Assembly (NCBI GenBank): GCA_022071955.1
Contig: JAJVIM010000015.1
Span: 124,001 to 188,000 of the forward strand
Direction of reading: 5' to 3'
Length of the DNA: 64,000 nt
Source of the DNA: Anaerolineae bacterium
GTDB taxonomy: Bacteria > Chloroflexota > Anaerolineae > 4572-78 > J111
Below, piece after piece: positions 46,667-55,897 of the stretch (position 1 is its first letter; each line of letters begins with the position of its first letter). Below the pieces are notes generated by a model. The model had not been told where the DNA came from, did no database searches, and saw only the letters and a program-made list of their open reading frames with translations. Both the position numbers and the translations under genes were made by a program.

Positions 46667-47037
46667 AGTGGTTTATTCCTTTCCGAATGTGGAGATAGCG
46701 ACCCAACGCCGCTGTTGTGCCGATTGCGGGTTAGCAAAGATACCAACAACTCCCCGAAATGTTGTGGCCGAGACAACTTTCAATGAAAAGCAAGGTTAGC
46801 AATTCGGCACGACCGATTTGTTAGGTAGAGCCGTTGGGAACGGACTACACCGTTCCTCCGCACATGTCACCGATGTGTTTTGGCAAATTCTCTTATCCCT
46901 ATCTTTCACTCTTTTCCGTTCCGCCTTCATCCTGTGTTATATCCTCAAATGATAGTAAACAATGGTGTTAGTTTGCACTAAACATAAAGCTCGTCCAAAC
47001 TGTTGGTGACCAAACCACAGTCAAAGGAGCGAGCTTT
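46667..47037. other. Intergenic region before the transposase
   Basis: No gene. Contains a GGAACGG/CCGTTCC hairpin (46837-46856). The last 70 bases are AT-rich and should hold the left end of the insertion element and its promoter, but I cannot define a terminal inverted repeat. Confidence 0.35.
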
Positions 47038-47757
47038 ATGAGTACCGTGGATCTTATCACAGAATTGTTCAGTCTCATAGATGAAGCCTTACAAGATGTG
47101 CGGAAACATTCACAAGCCAAATTATATCTCAGTGAGGTCGTAACCATCGCCATTCTATTTGCGCTCAAAGGTGGCCACAGTCGGGCCTTCTATCGGTGGT
47201 TGAAGAAAAACTGGCAAGCCGAATTCCCCAACCTGCCCCATCGGGGCTGTCTGTTGCGGTTGTTGGTGAGCCATCAACGATTGACCACCCGCTTTCTGGC
47301 TCACCCAACCCTGCCAGGGGTGATTGACAGTTACGGGATCGAACTGATCCACCCGATCCGGGAAGGACGGAGTGAGCAACAGATCGGCAAAAAGGGGCTG
47401 TCCAATAAACGCTGGATTGTGGGCGGTAAACTCTGTTTGTTGTTGAACAGGTTTGGCCTGATTGTTGATTGGGATTTCGGCACCGCCAATCAATATGATG
47501 CTGATTTTCAACCGTTGATCGAGAAAGTGGTTGACCAAATGATTGTGTTAGCCGATAGCCATTTCCATGCCGCTGAGGGTGATCCGCCCAATCTCAAAAT
47601 TTATGCTCGTGGTACCTGGAATGACCGGATGGTAGTGGAAACGGTCTTGTCGATGTTGACCACGGTTTCGCATTTGAAGAAAGTTTTTCATCGTACCGGT
47701 GATTTTTGCCCGGTGAAGATGCAGTTGCCCCGGAGATTTACTACTCACTGCAAGTGA
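47038..47757 (+). CDS. DDE transposase, C-terminally truncated (IS remnant)
   Basis: 239 residues. The N terminus (LITELFSLIDEALQDVRKHS, VVTIAILFALKGGHSRAFY) resembles transposases of the IS4/IS982 group, and a DDE-type arrangement is visible: Asp in GVIDSYGIELI, Asp in VLADSHFH and Glu in RMVVETVLSML. The last residues (after HLKKVFHR) lose homology and the usual final helix is absent, so the gene is probably truncated and inactive. Good Shine-Dalgarno (AAAGGAG) at the start. Followed directly by an inverted repeat at 47755-47789. Exact IS family uncertain. Confidence 0.75.
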   Translation: MSTVDLITELFSLIDEALQDVRKHSQAKLYLSEVVTIAILFALKGGHSRAFYRWLKKNWQAEFPNLPHRGCLLRLLVSHQRLTTRFLAHPTLPGVIDSYGIELIHPIREGRSEQQIGKKGLSNKRWIVGGKLCLLLNRFGLIVDWDFGTANQYDADFQPLIEKVVDQMIVLADSHFHAAEGDPPNLKIYARGTWNDRMVVETVLSMLTTVSHLKKVFHRTGDFCPVKMQLPRRFTTHCK

Positions 47758-47789
47758 CATTTGTCATTAAAAATCCATGACAAATATCA
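47755..47789. repeat. Inverted repeat at the 3' end of the transposase
   Basis: TGACATTTGTCAT and ATGACAAATATCA, 13-bp arms with one mismatch and a nine-base spacer, overlapping the transposase stop. Could be a terminator, an IS end or an operator. Confidence 0.5.
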
Positions 47790-47809
47790 TTACCACCAAT
47801 GAGTGATTC

Positions 47810-47838
47810 TTGGTATGGTACAACTATACGCTTATAAT
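47810..47838 (+). promoter_or_regulatory. Sigma-70-type promoter of the hybrid kinase
   Basis: TTGGTA (47810-47815), a 17-base spacer and TATAAT (47833-47838), about 60 bases before the start codon. Confidence 0.65.
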
Positions 47839-47870
47839 CCTAAAATCGGGTGATAGCCCGAATTGTTAAG

Positions 47871-47880
47871 TTGGCACAAA
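47871..47880 (+). promoter_or_regulatory. TTGGCACAAA motif in the kinase leader
   Basis: Third occurrence of the 10-base motif also found at 13553 and 20834, here 16 bases before the start codon and downstream of the predicted transcription start. Confidence 0.35.
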
Positions 47881-47896
47881 CAAGGTTACTAATAAT

Positions 47897-50842
47897 ATGT
47901 CAAGGATAAAACTAAATTGGCCGATTAAATTGGCTCCCGATTTAATGGCGTTAATATATTTTCTGGCAGCGAGTATCTGGATACTCCTATCAGATAAATT
48001 GGTTAGTGTTTGGATTACAGACCCGGATATACTGACAAGAATCCAAACCTACAAAGGGTGGGGTTTTGTTGTGGTTACCACGCTCTTGCTTTATCTTTTG
48101 TTGCATTTCTACCGACGCCAGATCACGCAATACGTTGATGAACGTCAGCAAATTGAAGTTACCCTGAGCGAAACCACCCGGCAATATCGCACCCTGGTGG
48201 AAAACCTCAACGGGATGGTCTACCACTGCCAAAATGATCCCGACTGGACAATGGAATATGTCAGCGCTGGCTCGTTGACTTTAACCGGCTACCAGCCGGG
48301 GGAGCTGATTGGCTCACGCGTGGTCAGGTACGGCGATCTCATTCACCCCGACGACCGGACCACGGTCTGGGACGCAGTGCAGACGGCGATTGAGCAACAA
48401 AATCCCTTTATTTTGATCTATCGCCTGATCACCAAAACCGGCGAAGAAAAATGGGTGCGGGAGCAGGGCCGGGCCATTTTCTCCGCCGCCGGTGAGCTGG
48501 AGGCTCTGGAAGGCATTATCATTGACATTACCGAACAGCAAAAAATCAGGCTCAACCAACAGGAAAGCGAGGCGTTTTACCGCGGTCTGTTTGAAGAACA
48601 TCCTGCCATTATGTTTTTGATCAACCCCGACGATAACTCGATTGTTGATGTTAACCAGGCCGCCTGCAATTTTTACGGCTGGAGCCGGGATGACCTGCGC
48701 CAGATGAACATTAGCCAGATCAACGCCTTGTCTGCGGCTGAAATTCAGGCTGAACTCCAGCGCGCTGAAATGGCGGGTCAAAACCAGTTCTTTTTCAAAC
48801 ATCGCCAGGCCGATGGCTCAATCCGTGATGTTGAGGTTTTCAGCGGGCCAATTAAACGCCACGGCAAAACCTTGCGGTTCTCTATTATTCAGGATATTAC
48901 TGAGCGGCGCTGGGCCGAAGAACAGCTCAGTCTCAATCTGGAACGGCTGTCGCTGGCGACGGCTTCGGCCGGGATAGGTATCTGGGATGCGAATGTACGC
49001 ACAGGCAACCTGATTTGGGACAACCGAATGTACGAGTTGTATGGCCTTGACCAAAAAAAAATCAGGGCCAGTTATGAAACATGGGCTCAGACGCTTCACC
49101 CGGACGATTTACCGGCGGTCAACGTTATCCGTCTGGCAGCGCTTGAAAACAGTCAGAATTATCACGCTCAATACCGTATTTTCAGACCCGATGGTGAAAT
49201 GCGCCATATCGAAGCGTACGCCACAATCCAGCGCGATGATGCCGGTCAGCCGCTGCGGATCATTGGTGTTAACCGCGATATCACCGACCAGATGCTGGCC
49301 ACCCGGGCGCTGGAGCGAAGCGAAGCTCGTTACCGGTTGTTGTTCGATAACAACCCCCACCCGATGTGGGTTAATAATTTGGAAGACCTGACTTTCATGG
49401 CGGTTAACAATGCCGCCGTTGCCAGGTATGGCTACAGCCGGGAAGAATTTCTGGCGATGACCATCAAAGACATTTGCCCGGCGGAGGACGTATCCAACCT
49501 GCTGGCCGATGTGGACCGGGAACGCCCGGTGCTTCAGCATTCCGGTGAATGGCGCCATCGCCTCAAGGATGGGCAAATCATCGATGTTGAGATTGACTCC
49601 CATCTCATCGAATTTGACGGCCAGCCGGCGGCGCTGGTATTAGCTCAGGACATCACCGACCGTAAACAACTGGAAGAAGAGAATGTAAAACTGACCACTC
49701 AGTTTTATCAGGCCCAGAAAATGGAAGCCATCGGTCAGTTGGCCGGCGGCATTGCTCACGATTTTAATAACTTGCTGGTACCGATTATGGGCTACGCTGA
49801 GATGGGCCAGATGACGTTAAGCCCCGACGACCCGTTGCAAGCCAATTTCAACCATATCAGCCAGGCAGCCGACCGGGCCGCCAATCTCACCCGCCAGATT
49901 TTGGCCTTTAGCCGGCAGCAAATTTTGGAGATGAAGGTGCTTGACTTGAATCAGGTGGTTACCGACTTTCAAGAGATGCTCGGCCGCCTGCTCCCGGAAA
50001 GCATTAACCTGCACATTCATCTGAATCCCCGGTTGCGCCTGATCACAGCCGACCAGGGCCAACTGGAACAGGTACTGATGAATCTGGCCATCAATGCCCG
50101 CGACGCGATGCCCGGTGGCGGCGTGTTAACCATTGAAACCGACCTGGCCCCACTGGACCAAGCCTACGCCAGCCTCCATTCCGGCGCTAAACCGGGACTA
50201 TACGTGTTGCTGGCGATTAGTGACACCGGCCACGGGATGGATGCCGCCACACAACAGCGTATTTTTGAGCCATTTTTTACCACCAAGGGGCGTGGTCACG
50301 GCACCGGCCTGGGGCTGGCCACGGTGTTTGGGATTATTAAGCAGCATCAGGGTAACATTTGGGTTTACAGTGAACCGGGTCAGGGTACAACTTTCAAGAT
50401 TTACCTGCCGGTGGTCAGTGACCAGCGGATTCAGTCTCCGGTACACAAAGACACCCCCATCGATCAGCTCACCGGCAGCGAAACGGTGCTGATCGTTGAG
50501 GATGAAGATGGGGTGCGTCAGTTAGTAATTCACGCTCTTCAGGCCTGTGGTTATCAGGTTTTGGAAGCAGCCAGCCCGGCCCAGGCGCTGGAGTTGGTCG
50601 CCGGGTATACCGAAGTCATCCACCTGCTGCTGACCGATGTGATTATGCCGGAGATGAACGGTCGCCAATTATATACCAGACTGGTTCAGCAACGCCCTGA
50701 TTTGCTGGTGTTATTTATGTCGGGCTACACCGACAATGTGATTGTTCACCACGGCGCACTTGACCCGGATGTGGCTTTTCTGGCCAAGCCGTTTTCCATG
50801 CAGACTCTGCTGCAAAAAGTAAGGGAAGTGTTAAAACAGTAA
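47897..50842 (+). CDS. Hybrid sensor histidine kinase with four PAS domains and receiver
   Basis: 981 residues: two membrane segments about 13-33 and 53-72, PAS1 about 95-220, PAS2 about 225-345, PAS3 about 350-470, PAS4 about 475-595, HisKA with His621 in GGIAHDFNNLL, HATPase_c (about 730-850) with NLAINARDAM, DTGHGM, FTTKGRGHGTGLGL and GQGTTFKIYLP, and a C-terminal receiver about 868-981 with Asp914 in LLTDVIMPEMNG and Lys in AFLAKPF. All phosphorelay residues are intact. It has no adjacent regulator; the receiver may be self-regulatory or pass phosphate to a distant protein. A promoter lies at 47810. Convergent with the next gene, six bases away. Confidence 0.95.
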   Translation: MSRIKLNWPIKLAPDLMALIYFLAASIWILLSDKLVSVWITDPDILTRIQTYKGWGFVVVTTLLLYLLLHFYRRQITQYVDERQQIEVTLSETTRQYRTLVENLNGMVYHCQNDPDWTMEYVSAGSLTLTGYQPGELIGSRVVRYGDLIHPDDRTTVWDAVQTAIEQQNPFILIYRLITKTGEEKWVREQGRAIFSAAGELEALEGIIIDITEQQKIRLNQQESEAFYRGLFEEHPAIMFLINPDDNSIVDVNQAACNFYGWSRDDLRQMNISQINALSAAEIQAELQRAEMAGQNQFFFKHRQADGSIRDVEVFSGPIKRHGKTLRFSIIQDITERRWAEEQLSLNLERLSLATASAGIGIWDANVRTGNLIWDNRMYELYGLDQKKIRASYETWAQTLHPDDLPAVNVIRLAALENSQNYHAQYRIFRPDGEMRHIEAYATIQRDDAGQPLRIIGVNRDITDQMLATRALERSEARYRLLFDNNPHPMWVNNLEDLTFMAVNNAAVARYGYSREEFLAMTIKDICPAEDVSNLLADVDRERPVLQHSGEWRHRLKDGQIIDVEIDSHLIEFDGQPAALVLAQDITDRKQLEEENVKLTTQFYQAQKMEAIGQLAGGIAHDFNNLLVPIMGYAEMGQMTLSPDDPLQANFNHISQAADRAANLTRQILAFSRQQILEMKVLDLNQVVTDFQEMLGRLLPESINLHIHLNPRLRLITADQGQLEQVLMNLAINARDAMPGGGVLTIETDLAPLDQAYASLHSGAKPGLYVLLAISDTGHGMDAATQQRIFEPFFTTKGRGHGTGLGLATVFGIIKQHQGNIWVYSEPGQGTTFKIYLPVVSDQRIQSPVHKDTPIDQLTGSETVLIVEDEDGVRQLVIHALQACGYQVLEAASPAQALELVAGYTEVIHLLLTDVIMPEMNGRQLYTRLVQQRPDLLVLFMSGYTDNVIVHHGALDPDVAFLAKPFSMQTLLQKVREVLKQ

Positions 50843-50847
50843 ATCGC

Positions 50848-51351
50848 TCAGCGGCCATACACGGCTGTAAACTGCTCCAAAATCTGCGTCTCGTTCAGTT
50901 GCGAGGTGTCGATTTGCAATCTGACGTCAATCTGCTGGCTGGCGCTGATCCGGTTTATCTCGATAATTCTCTCTTCAGAAATCTCGATATGGCTGGCCTG
51001 ATCCCTGTTTCTGATACGGGCCAGGCAGATGTCTGGCGGCGCGTAAACCTGGATCAGTTCTACCTGTGTTTGCCTTCCGAGCCGGGTCAGCAGGTTTTTT
51101 GAAGCGGGCGTGAGAACCGTAAGCTCAAAACTAACGGCCTGCTTTGTTACCAATATTTCCAGAACTCGTGCCTCAACCATGGCGTAGCCCTGTTCCTGAA
51201 TAGCGGGGGTGGAAATACCGGTTTTCTGCAAGCCAACAAATATCGCCTCGATTGGCAAAAAGCTGATGTTCAGTTCTTTTTCCAGGAGTCGGCCCACATG
51301 CGATTTGCCGCTTCCTTTGGGGCCGATGAGAACATAGACAATCTTTCGCAA
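50848..51351 (-). CDS. Small P-loop NTPase (kinase-like)
   Basis: 167 residues with a Walker A GPKGSGKS at 10-17 and an alpha/beta fold resembling shikimate/gluconate/adenylate-type kinases: RIRNRDQASHIE (lid-like Arg pair) and QVYAPPDICLARI. The substrate cannot be assigned. The N-terminal strand MRKIVYVLIG and the length fit this small-kinase group. Cytoplasmic. Lies at the end of the minus-strand cluster, 42 bases after the phosphopantetheinyl transferase gene, so it may be co-transcribed. Confidence 0.75.
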   Translation of the reverse strand: MRKIVYVLIGPKGSGKSHVGRLLEKELNISFLPIEAIFVGLQKTGISTPAIQEQGYAMVEARVLEILVTKQAVSFELTVLTPASKNLLTRLGRQTQVELIQVYAPPDICLARIRNRDQASHIEISEERIIEINRISASQQIDVRLQIDTSQLNETQILEQFTAVYGR

Positions 51352-51393
51352 ATTACCTCAGCTCCCTGGAATCCCGATTGAGCTTTTTCTAAC

Positions 51394-52122
51394 TTACGCG
51401 CCGGCAAAGTAATCGATTTGCCAGTTTCCCTGCCGCAGCGCCAGCGCGCCGATGTACCCGTTGGCCGGCTCAAGTGCTACTAGCTGCCACGTGTCGGCTT
51501 TTTCGCCGGTGATGTGCAAAAAGCGGGCCGGCTCATCGGGGCGCAGCGTCACCGAAAAACTGTCGAGCGGGCGGGATAATCCATCGCCGGTAGCTTTGAG
51601 AAACGCCTCTTTGCGCGTCCAGCAGGTAAAAAACGCCCGGTCGCGTTGTGGGCCATGTACTGCGGCCAACTGTTCAATCTCCGCCGCCGAAAAATAGTGG
51701 CGGGCAATGGCTTCCCAGTCTGGTAGGGGGCGAATGGCTTCAACATCTACGCCCAATTCCTGGCGGGCAATGGCCAGCAGCGCCAGTCCGCCTGAATGGG
51801 CCAGATTAAAATGGAGGGCTGGCGCACCGGCCAGCGCCGGTTTGCCGTACGGGCCGTACTCAAACCGCAGCGCGGCCGGGTCGCCGGCCAGATAGCGCCC
51901 CAGCAATTGCCGCAGCAGGCCCCGCCCCACAATAAAATGCTGCCGTAATTCAGGAAATTTGAAGCGATTGGCTCGTTCAATTTCGTCCGGAGTCAGCAGC
52001 GACTCAAAATGGAACGCGGGCTGGGCCAGCCGGGCGCACCACACGTGCACCTGACCCTGGCCCAGCGTGGGCCGGGCCGGGCCGGCGGGCCACATGCAGC
52101 GGGAGTCAGACTGAGCCGCCAT
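51394..52122 (-). CDS. 4'-phosphopantetheinyl transferase (Sfp type)
   Basis: 242 residues. Transfers the 4'-phosphopantetheine group from CoA to a carrier protein. Diagnostic motifs: FNLAHSGG (105-112), GVDVEAI with Asp126/Glu128 binding Mg2+, and the WTRKEAFLKATGDGLS motif with Glu172 and Lys175. Length is that of the Sfp/AcpT subfamily, which serves polyketide, peptide or fatty-acid carriers; no carrier protein gene is in the window. The start at 52122 overlaps the 3' end of the preceding gene by 17 bases; an upstream frame to 52242 is an unlikely extension. Confidence 0.93.
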   Translation of the reverse strand: MAAQSDSRCMWPAGPARPTLGQGQVHVWCARLAQPAFHFESLLTPDEIERANRFKFPELRQHFIVGRGLLRQLLGRYLAGDPAALRFEYGPYGKPALAGAPALHFNLAHSGGLALLAIARQELGVDVEAIRPLPDWEAIARHYFSAAEIEQLAAVHGPQRDRAFFTCWTRKEAFLKATGDGLSRPLDSFSVTLRPDEPARFLHITGEKADTWQLVALEPANGYIGALALRQGNWQIDYFAGA

Positions 52123-53047
52123 CGTTTCGCCCCGGCCAGCGTGCCGCCAGCCAGGCGGCCGCCTGGCTGTAAGCCGCGTCAATATCGCCCACCGCCGATT
52201 CCTCGCCGCCAATATCCAGCCCAATCTCGCCTTCAAACCCAATCAGGTTGAGCGTGTCAAAAAACACCGGCCAGTTGATGGCCCCCTGGCCGGGCGGCAA
52301 ATGCTCCACCCGCGCGCCGCGATTGTCTGACAGGTGGATGTAATCAATGCTGCCGGCCAGCCGCCGCAGCGAGAGCGCCAGGTTGTCTTTTAGCACAAAC
52401 TGGTTGGCCGTGTCCAGGTTAAAGCGCAGGTTGTCGCGGGCCACGGCGTCGCGCAAATATAAAAAGCCGTCGGTGGTGGCGGCCAGCACCCCCAGGCAGG
52501 GGTGCATCTGGTAGGTCAGGCCAAAGCCGGCGGCAATATCGCAGGCGGCCCCGTAAGTAGCGGCCATTTCCCGCCAGTAAACCGGCCACGACAGCCGGGG
52601 CGGAAAGTGGGCGGCGTGCAGGGTTTCTTCTTCGTAATGGCGCACAATGGGGATGTCGTTGGGGAAAACGTAAGGCGGCAGCGGGGCGTTATCCAGCACG
52701 CCACGCGCGCCCAGCCGGGCGGCAATCTGGCAGCCTTTTTCAAACAGGCGTAAATTTTCGGCGCGCTCGCCGGCCTCGGCGGCGGCCAGGCCGGGCAGCA
52801 CAATGCAGAAATAGGGCACGCGCAGCCCCAACGCGGCCACTTTGGCGGCAATCTCCTCGCGGCGATCAACCATAGCCAGCAGATGATCGCGCCGGATGCC
52901 TTCCAGTTCTACGCTTTTAAAGCCCAGCGCGTGCATCTGTTCCAGATAGGCCGGCGTGTTTTCAGCCGGCGGCGGGTAGCCGTAGCGGCTGATGACGTAC
53001 AGGTAGGCGCACACAATTGAGGCCGGGATGGCCGCGGGTTCAGTCAT
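52106..53047 (-). CDS. Sugar phosphate isomerase/epimerase-like TIM barrel
   Basis: 313 residues of the xylose-isomerase-like/AP-endonuclease-2 TIM-barrel superfamily. Typical elements: GFKSVELEGI in an early strand, a MVDRREEIAAKVAALGLRVP helix, FNLDTANQFVLKDN, YIHLSDNRGARVEHLPPGQG and EGEIGLDIGGEE; the Asp, His and Glu in these segments are the expected metal ligands. Probably acts on a keto- or aldo-sugar or inositol-type substrate. Start at 53047 with GGAGGA upstream; its ATG overlaps the stop of the sulfatase gene by eight bases (translational coupling). Confidence 0.88.
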   Translation of the reverse strand: MTEPAAIPASIVCAYLYVISRYGYPPPAENTPAYLEQMHALGFKSVELEGIRRDHLLAMVDRREEIAAKVAALGLRVPYFCIVLPGLAAAEAGERAENLRLFEKGCQIAARLGARGVLDNAPLPPYVFPNDIPIVRHYEEETLHAAHFPPRLSWPVYWREMAATYGAACDIAAGFGLTYQMHPCLGVLAATTDGFLYLRDAVARDNLRFNLDTANQFVLKDNLALSLRRLAGSIDYIHLSDNRGARVEHLPPGQGAINWPVFFDTLNLIGFEGEIGLDIGGEESAVGDIDAAYSQAAAWLAARWPGRNDGGSV

Positions 53048-54461
53048 TTTGCTTCCTCCATTCCGGGCCAACCGGCGCAAAGCGGAACATACCGTACTGC
53101 GCTTTCAGCAGGTTGTCGTCGCCGGTATCCCGGATAATTTGCCACATCCGGGCCGCCATTTGGGCCAGCACCGGCTGGTAAGCCGGCTCGGCGGCCAGGT
53201 TGGTCAGTTCGTGCGGGTCGGCGGCCAGGTTGTACAGCTCATCAAAATCAAAACCGTTGAACACGTACTTAAAATTGTCTCGCCACAGCACCCGCTGGGT
53301 GTAGTAAAAGCGCTGGCCGTGGCATTCGGCAAAGGCTTCGTTGGGCCAGTCCGATGCCGTTGGCCCGGCCAGCAGCGGCCCCAGCGAGCGCCCCTGGCCG
53401 GCAAAATTGCCGCCGGTGGTCAACTGCGTCAGCGTGGCCGGCAGGTCCAGCAGGCTGACAATCTGGTCAAGCTCTCGCCCGGCGGGGATGCCCGGCCCGG
53501 CCAGAATCAGCGGCACGCGGTAGGCTTCTTCAAAGGCGGGGATGCCTTTGAGCATCAGCCGGTGGCCGCCCATGTAGTCGCCGTGGTCAGAGGTAAAAAC
53601 GATGAGCGTGTTGTCGAGCTGACCGCTTTCGCGTAGAAAGTCAACTATCCGGCCAATCTGGTCGTCCACCAGCGAGCAGAAGGCGTAGTAACAGGCCGTA
53701 GCGCGGGCAAAGTCATCCCACTCCACGGTTTGCCATACCTGCTGAATGCGGCGATAGATGGCCGGGCGATTGGCCAGGTCATCGTTAAAGTTGGGCGGCG
53801 GCGGAATATCAGCCGGGTTGTAGCGTTCAAAATAGTCGCGGGGGACAACGTAGGGGTCGTGCGGCGCTTCTGTGCTGAGAAAGAGCGCCCACGGCTGCTC
53901 CGGATTTTTGGCGGCTTGCTCCACAAACTCAATACCCCGCGAGTAAAGCTGGTATTCGGCGGTGCTTTCAACCGGCGCGTCAACCACGCCGTACAGCAGA
54001 AAATCGCGGTAGCCGGGCTGCGCAACCACGCCCCGCGGCGACATCTGCTCATCGCGCTCTACCAGCCCCAGCACCTGATGGTATTTGTCCACGTCGTATT
54101 CGTCAAAGCCAAAATTTTCAAGCCGGTTGCTGCGCTCAACGTGCCACTTGCCAAAGTAGCCGGTGTGATAGCCGGCCTGTTGCAGCGCCGCCGGCCACAC
54201 CGGCAGATCGGCGTTGAAGCTGGCCCGGTACTCCGGCACGGCGTGGGTGCAATCGACCATGCCGTGGGTGTGGGGCAGCACGCCGGTGAGCAGGCTGGCC
54301 CGCGTGGGCGAGCAGATGGGGTTAACCGTGTAGCAGCGGTTAAACCGCGCGCCGCGCGCCGCCAACGCCTCAACATTTGGCATCTGGCAGGCGGTGGCCG
54401 GCTCGGTGGTGTCGGCCCGCTGCTGGTCGGTGATTAAAAATAAAAGGTTGGGTTGGGTCAT
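53040..54461 (-). CDS. Sulfatase (formylglycine-type, arylsulfatase family)
   Basis: 473 residues. Hydrolyses sulfate esters. The active-site motif CSPTRAS (Cys50 is the residue normally converted to formylglycine) lies in PICSPTRASLLTG; other conserved parts are LITDQQRAD (Asp12), GKWHVERS and TSDHGDYMGGHRLMLKG. No signal peptide at the chosen start, so cytoplasmic. The family includes choline sulfatases and sugar sulfatases. The start MTQPNLLF is chosen because the longer frame to 54665 overlaps the neighbouring transporter and lacks homology. Suggests that the cluster handles a sulfated substrate. Confidence 0.93.
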   Translation of the reverse strand: MTQPNLLFLITDQQRADTTEPATACQMPNVEALAARGARFNRCYTVNPICSPTRASLLTGVLPHTHGMVDCTHAVPEYRASFNADLPVWPAALQQAGYHTGYFGKWHVERSNRLENFGFDEYDVDKYHQVLGLVERDEQMSPRGVVAQPGYRDFLLYGVVDAPVESTAEYQLYSRGIEFVEQAAKNPEQPWALFLSTEAPHDPYVVPRDYFERYNPADIPPPPNFNDDLANRPAIYRRIQQVWQTVEWDDFARATACYYAFCSLVDDQIGRIVDFLRESGQLDNTLIVFTSDHGDYMGGHRLMLKGIPAFEEAYRVPLILAGPGIPAGRELDQIVSLLDLPATLTQLTTGGNFAGQGRSLGPLLAGPTASDWPNEAFAECHGQRFYYTQRVLWRDNFKYVFNGFDFDELYNLAADPHELTNLAAEPAYQPVLAQMAARMWQIIRDTGDDNLLKAQYGMFRFAPVGPEWRKQND

Positions 54462-54487
54462 CCTGTGCGCCTTTCGGTTTAATTTTT

Positions 54488-55840
54488 TCAGCGGGCCGGT
54501 ACGGGCGTGTGTTGCGGGCTGGGCCGGCTGTCTCTGGCGGCAATATCGAGCAGGGTGCCCCGGCTGCGCCGCCACAGCCACAACGTTTGAGTCAGGTAGC
54601 CGGCGCTCATAGCCAGCACGCCCACCACCAGCCCATCGAGCCGGCCCCAGGCTACGCCGGCCCACAGCACGGCCGCGCTGGACGCCAGCGACAGCGCTAC
54701 GGCCTCGGAAATGGCGCGGGTGCGGCGGCTAAAGGTGAGCGCGCCCTGAAACCAGCTTTGCAGCAGCCGCAGGCCGGGCAGCAGCAGTCCCAGCGCCAGC
54801 GCCAGCCGGGCCAGTTGGGCCAACGCCGGCGACAGGCCGGCCACGTCTACAAACCATAATTCGGCCAGCGGTGTGGCGGCCATCAGCAGCAGGCCCAGAC
54901 TGACCAGCGCCACCACCACCCAGGTAAAGCGGCGCAGGGCCAGCACAGACTGGGGTTTTTCCAGCAGGGCGATAACGGCCTCGTTGTAGCTGATGCCGGT
55001 GCTCTGCCACATGGTCAGCAGGCCAAAGACCACCGGCCACACCGCCAGCGAAGCCAGCGGGTTGGGCATGCGGCTGAGCGCGGCGCTGACCAGCGGCTGC
55101 ACCAGCAGCATCAGCAGCACCGTGGCCGCCAGCGGCAGGTAAAAGTTGAAGAAACTGCGCGCGGTCAGCGGGGTAGCGGCGGGCGGGGCGGGTTTAAGCT
55201 GATGGCTCAGCACCGGCCGCACCCGCAGGCCGGTGTACAGCGCCTCGCTGAGCACGCCGGCAATGATGGCCGCCGTGCCAACCACAATCCCCGGCACGCC
55301 GCCCAGCCAGTAGCCGACCGCCAGCCCGACGCTGTCCATCCCCACCCGGATCAGCGAGCCCCAAATGACCACGCGGGAGTGGTCAAACCTTATCAGCACG
55401 CCCTGCTGAAAACGGCGGTAGGCCGTGCCCCAACTCCAGGGGATCATAATGGCCAGCCCCAGGCGGGTGGCGGCGGTAATTTCCGGCGGGATGCTGATGA
55501 GCCGTTCCAGCACCAGGTTATACAGCGGCGTAAATACCAGCGCGGCGTGCAGCACGGTGAGCAGCAGGCCGATGGTCAGCATAAAACGGCGCAATTTGCG
55601 GTAGCTGTCCCAATCGCGGCTGAGCGCGGTTGAGGCGGCCAGCAGCATGGTGCTGGGCGACTGAATGATGATGGCCGTGGAAAAAACAATGCCCCAGGCC
55701 GCCAGATTGATTTCCGGGTGGGCCAGCCGGGCAATCACCGCGCTGATCAATGGCAGTTCGGTGGTCATAAACAGCCAACTGGTGGCCAGCGGCCACCACG
55801 TGTGCAGTATTTGGCGGGTGGTGAGGGTGGGTTGAGTCAT
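54488..55840 (-). CDS. MATE/ANKH-like multi-pass transporter
   Basis: 450 residues with about twelve hydrophobic segments. The first half (PLATSWLFMTTELPLISAVI, QSPSTMLLAASTALSRDW) resembles the MATE/ANKH (progressive ankylosis) branch of the MOP superfamily, which exports polyanions, drugs or lipid-linked sugars. The conserved tandem-repeat layout (two six-helix halves) fits. Substrate unknown. Located between the sulfatase and AGE epimerase genes with gaps of 26 and 57 bases, so in the same operon; export or import of a sugar or acid is plausible. Confidence 0.78.
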   Translation of the reverse strand: MTQPTLTTRQILHTWWPLATSWLFMTTELPLISAVIARLAHPEINLAAWGIVFSTAIIIQSPSTMLLAASTALSRDWDSYRKLRRFMLTIGLLLTVLHAALVFTPLYNLVLERLISIPPEITAATRLGLAIMIPWSWGTAYRRFQQGVLIRFDHSRVVIWGSLIRVGMDSVGLAVGYWLGGVPGIVVGTAAIIAGVLSEALYTGLRVRPVLSHQLKPAPPAATPLTARSFFNFYLPLAATVLLMLLVQPLVSAALSRMPNPLASLAVWPVVFGLLTMWQSTGISYNEAVIALLEKPQSVLALRRFTWVVVALVSLGLLLMAATPLAELWFVDVAGLSPALAQLARLALALGLLLPGLRLLQSWFQGALTFSRRTRAISEAVALSLASSAAVLWAGVAWGRLDGLVVGVLAMSAGYLTQTLWLWRRSRGTLLDIAARDSRPSPQHTPVPAR

Positions 55841-55897
55841 ATTTAAAAGTTCGCGGTTTGTTTTGGCCGGTTAATTGTAACCCCGCCACAGGCGGAG

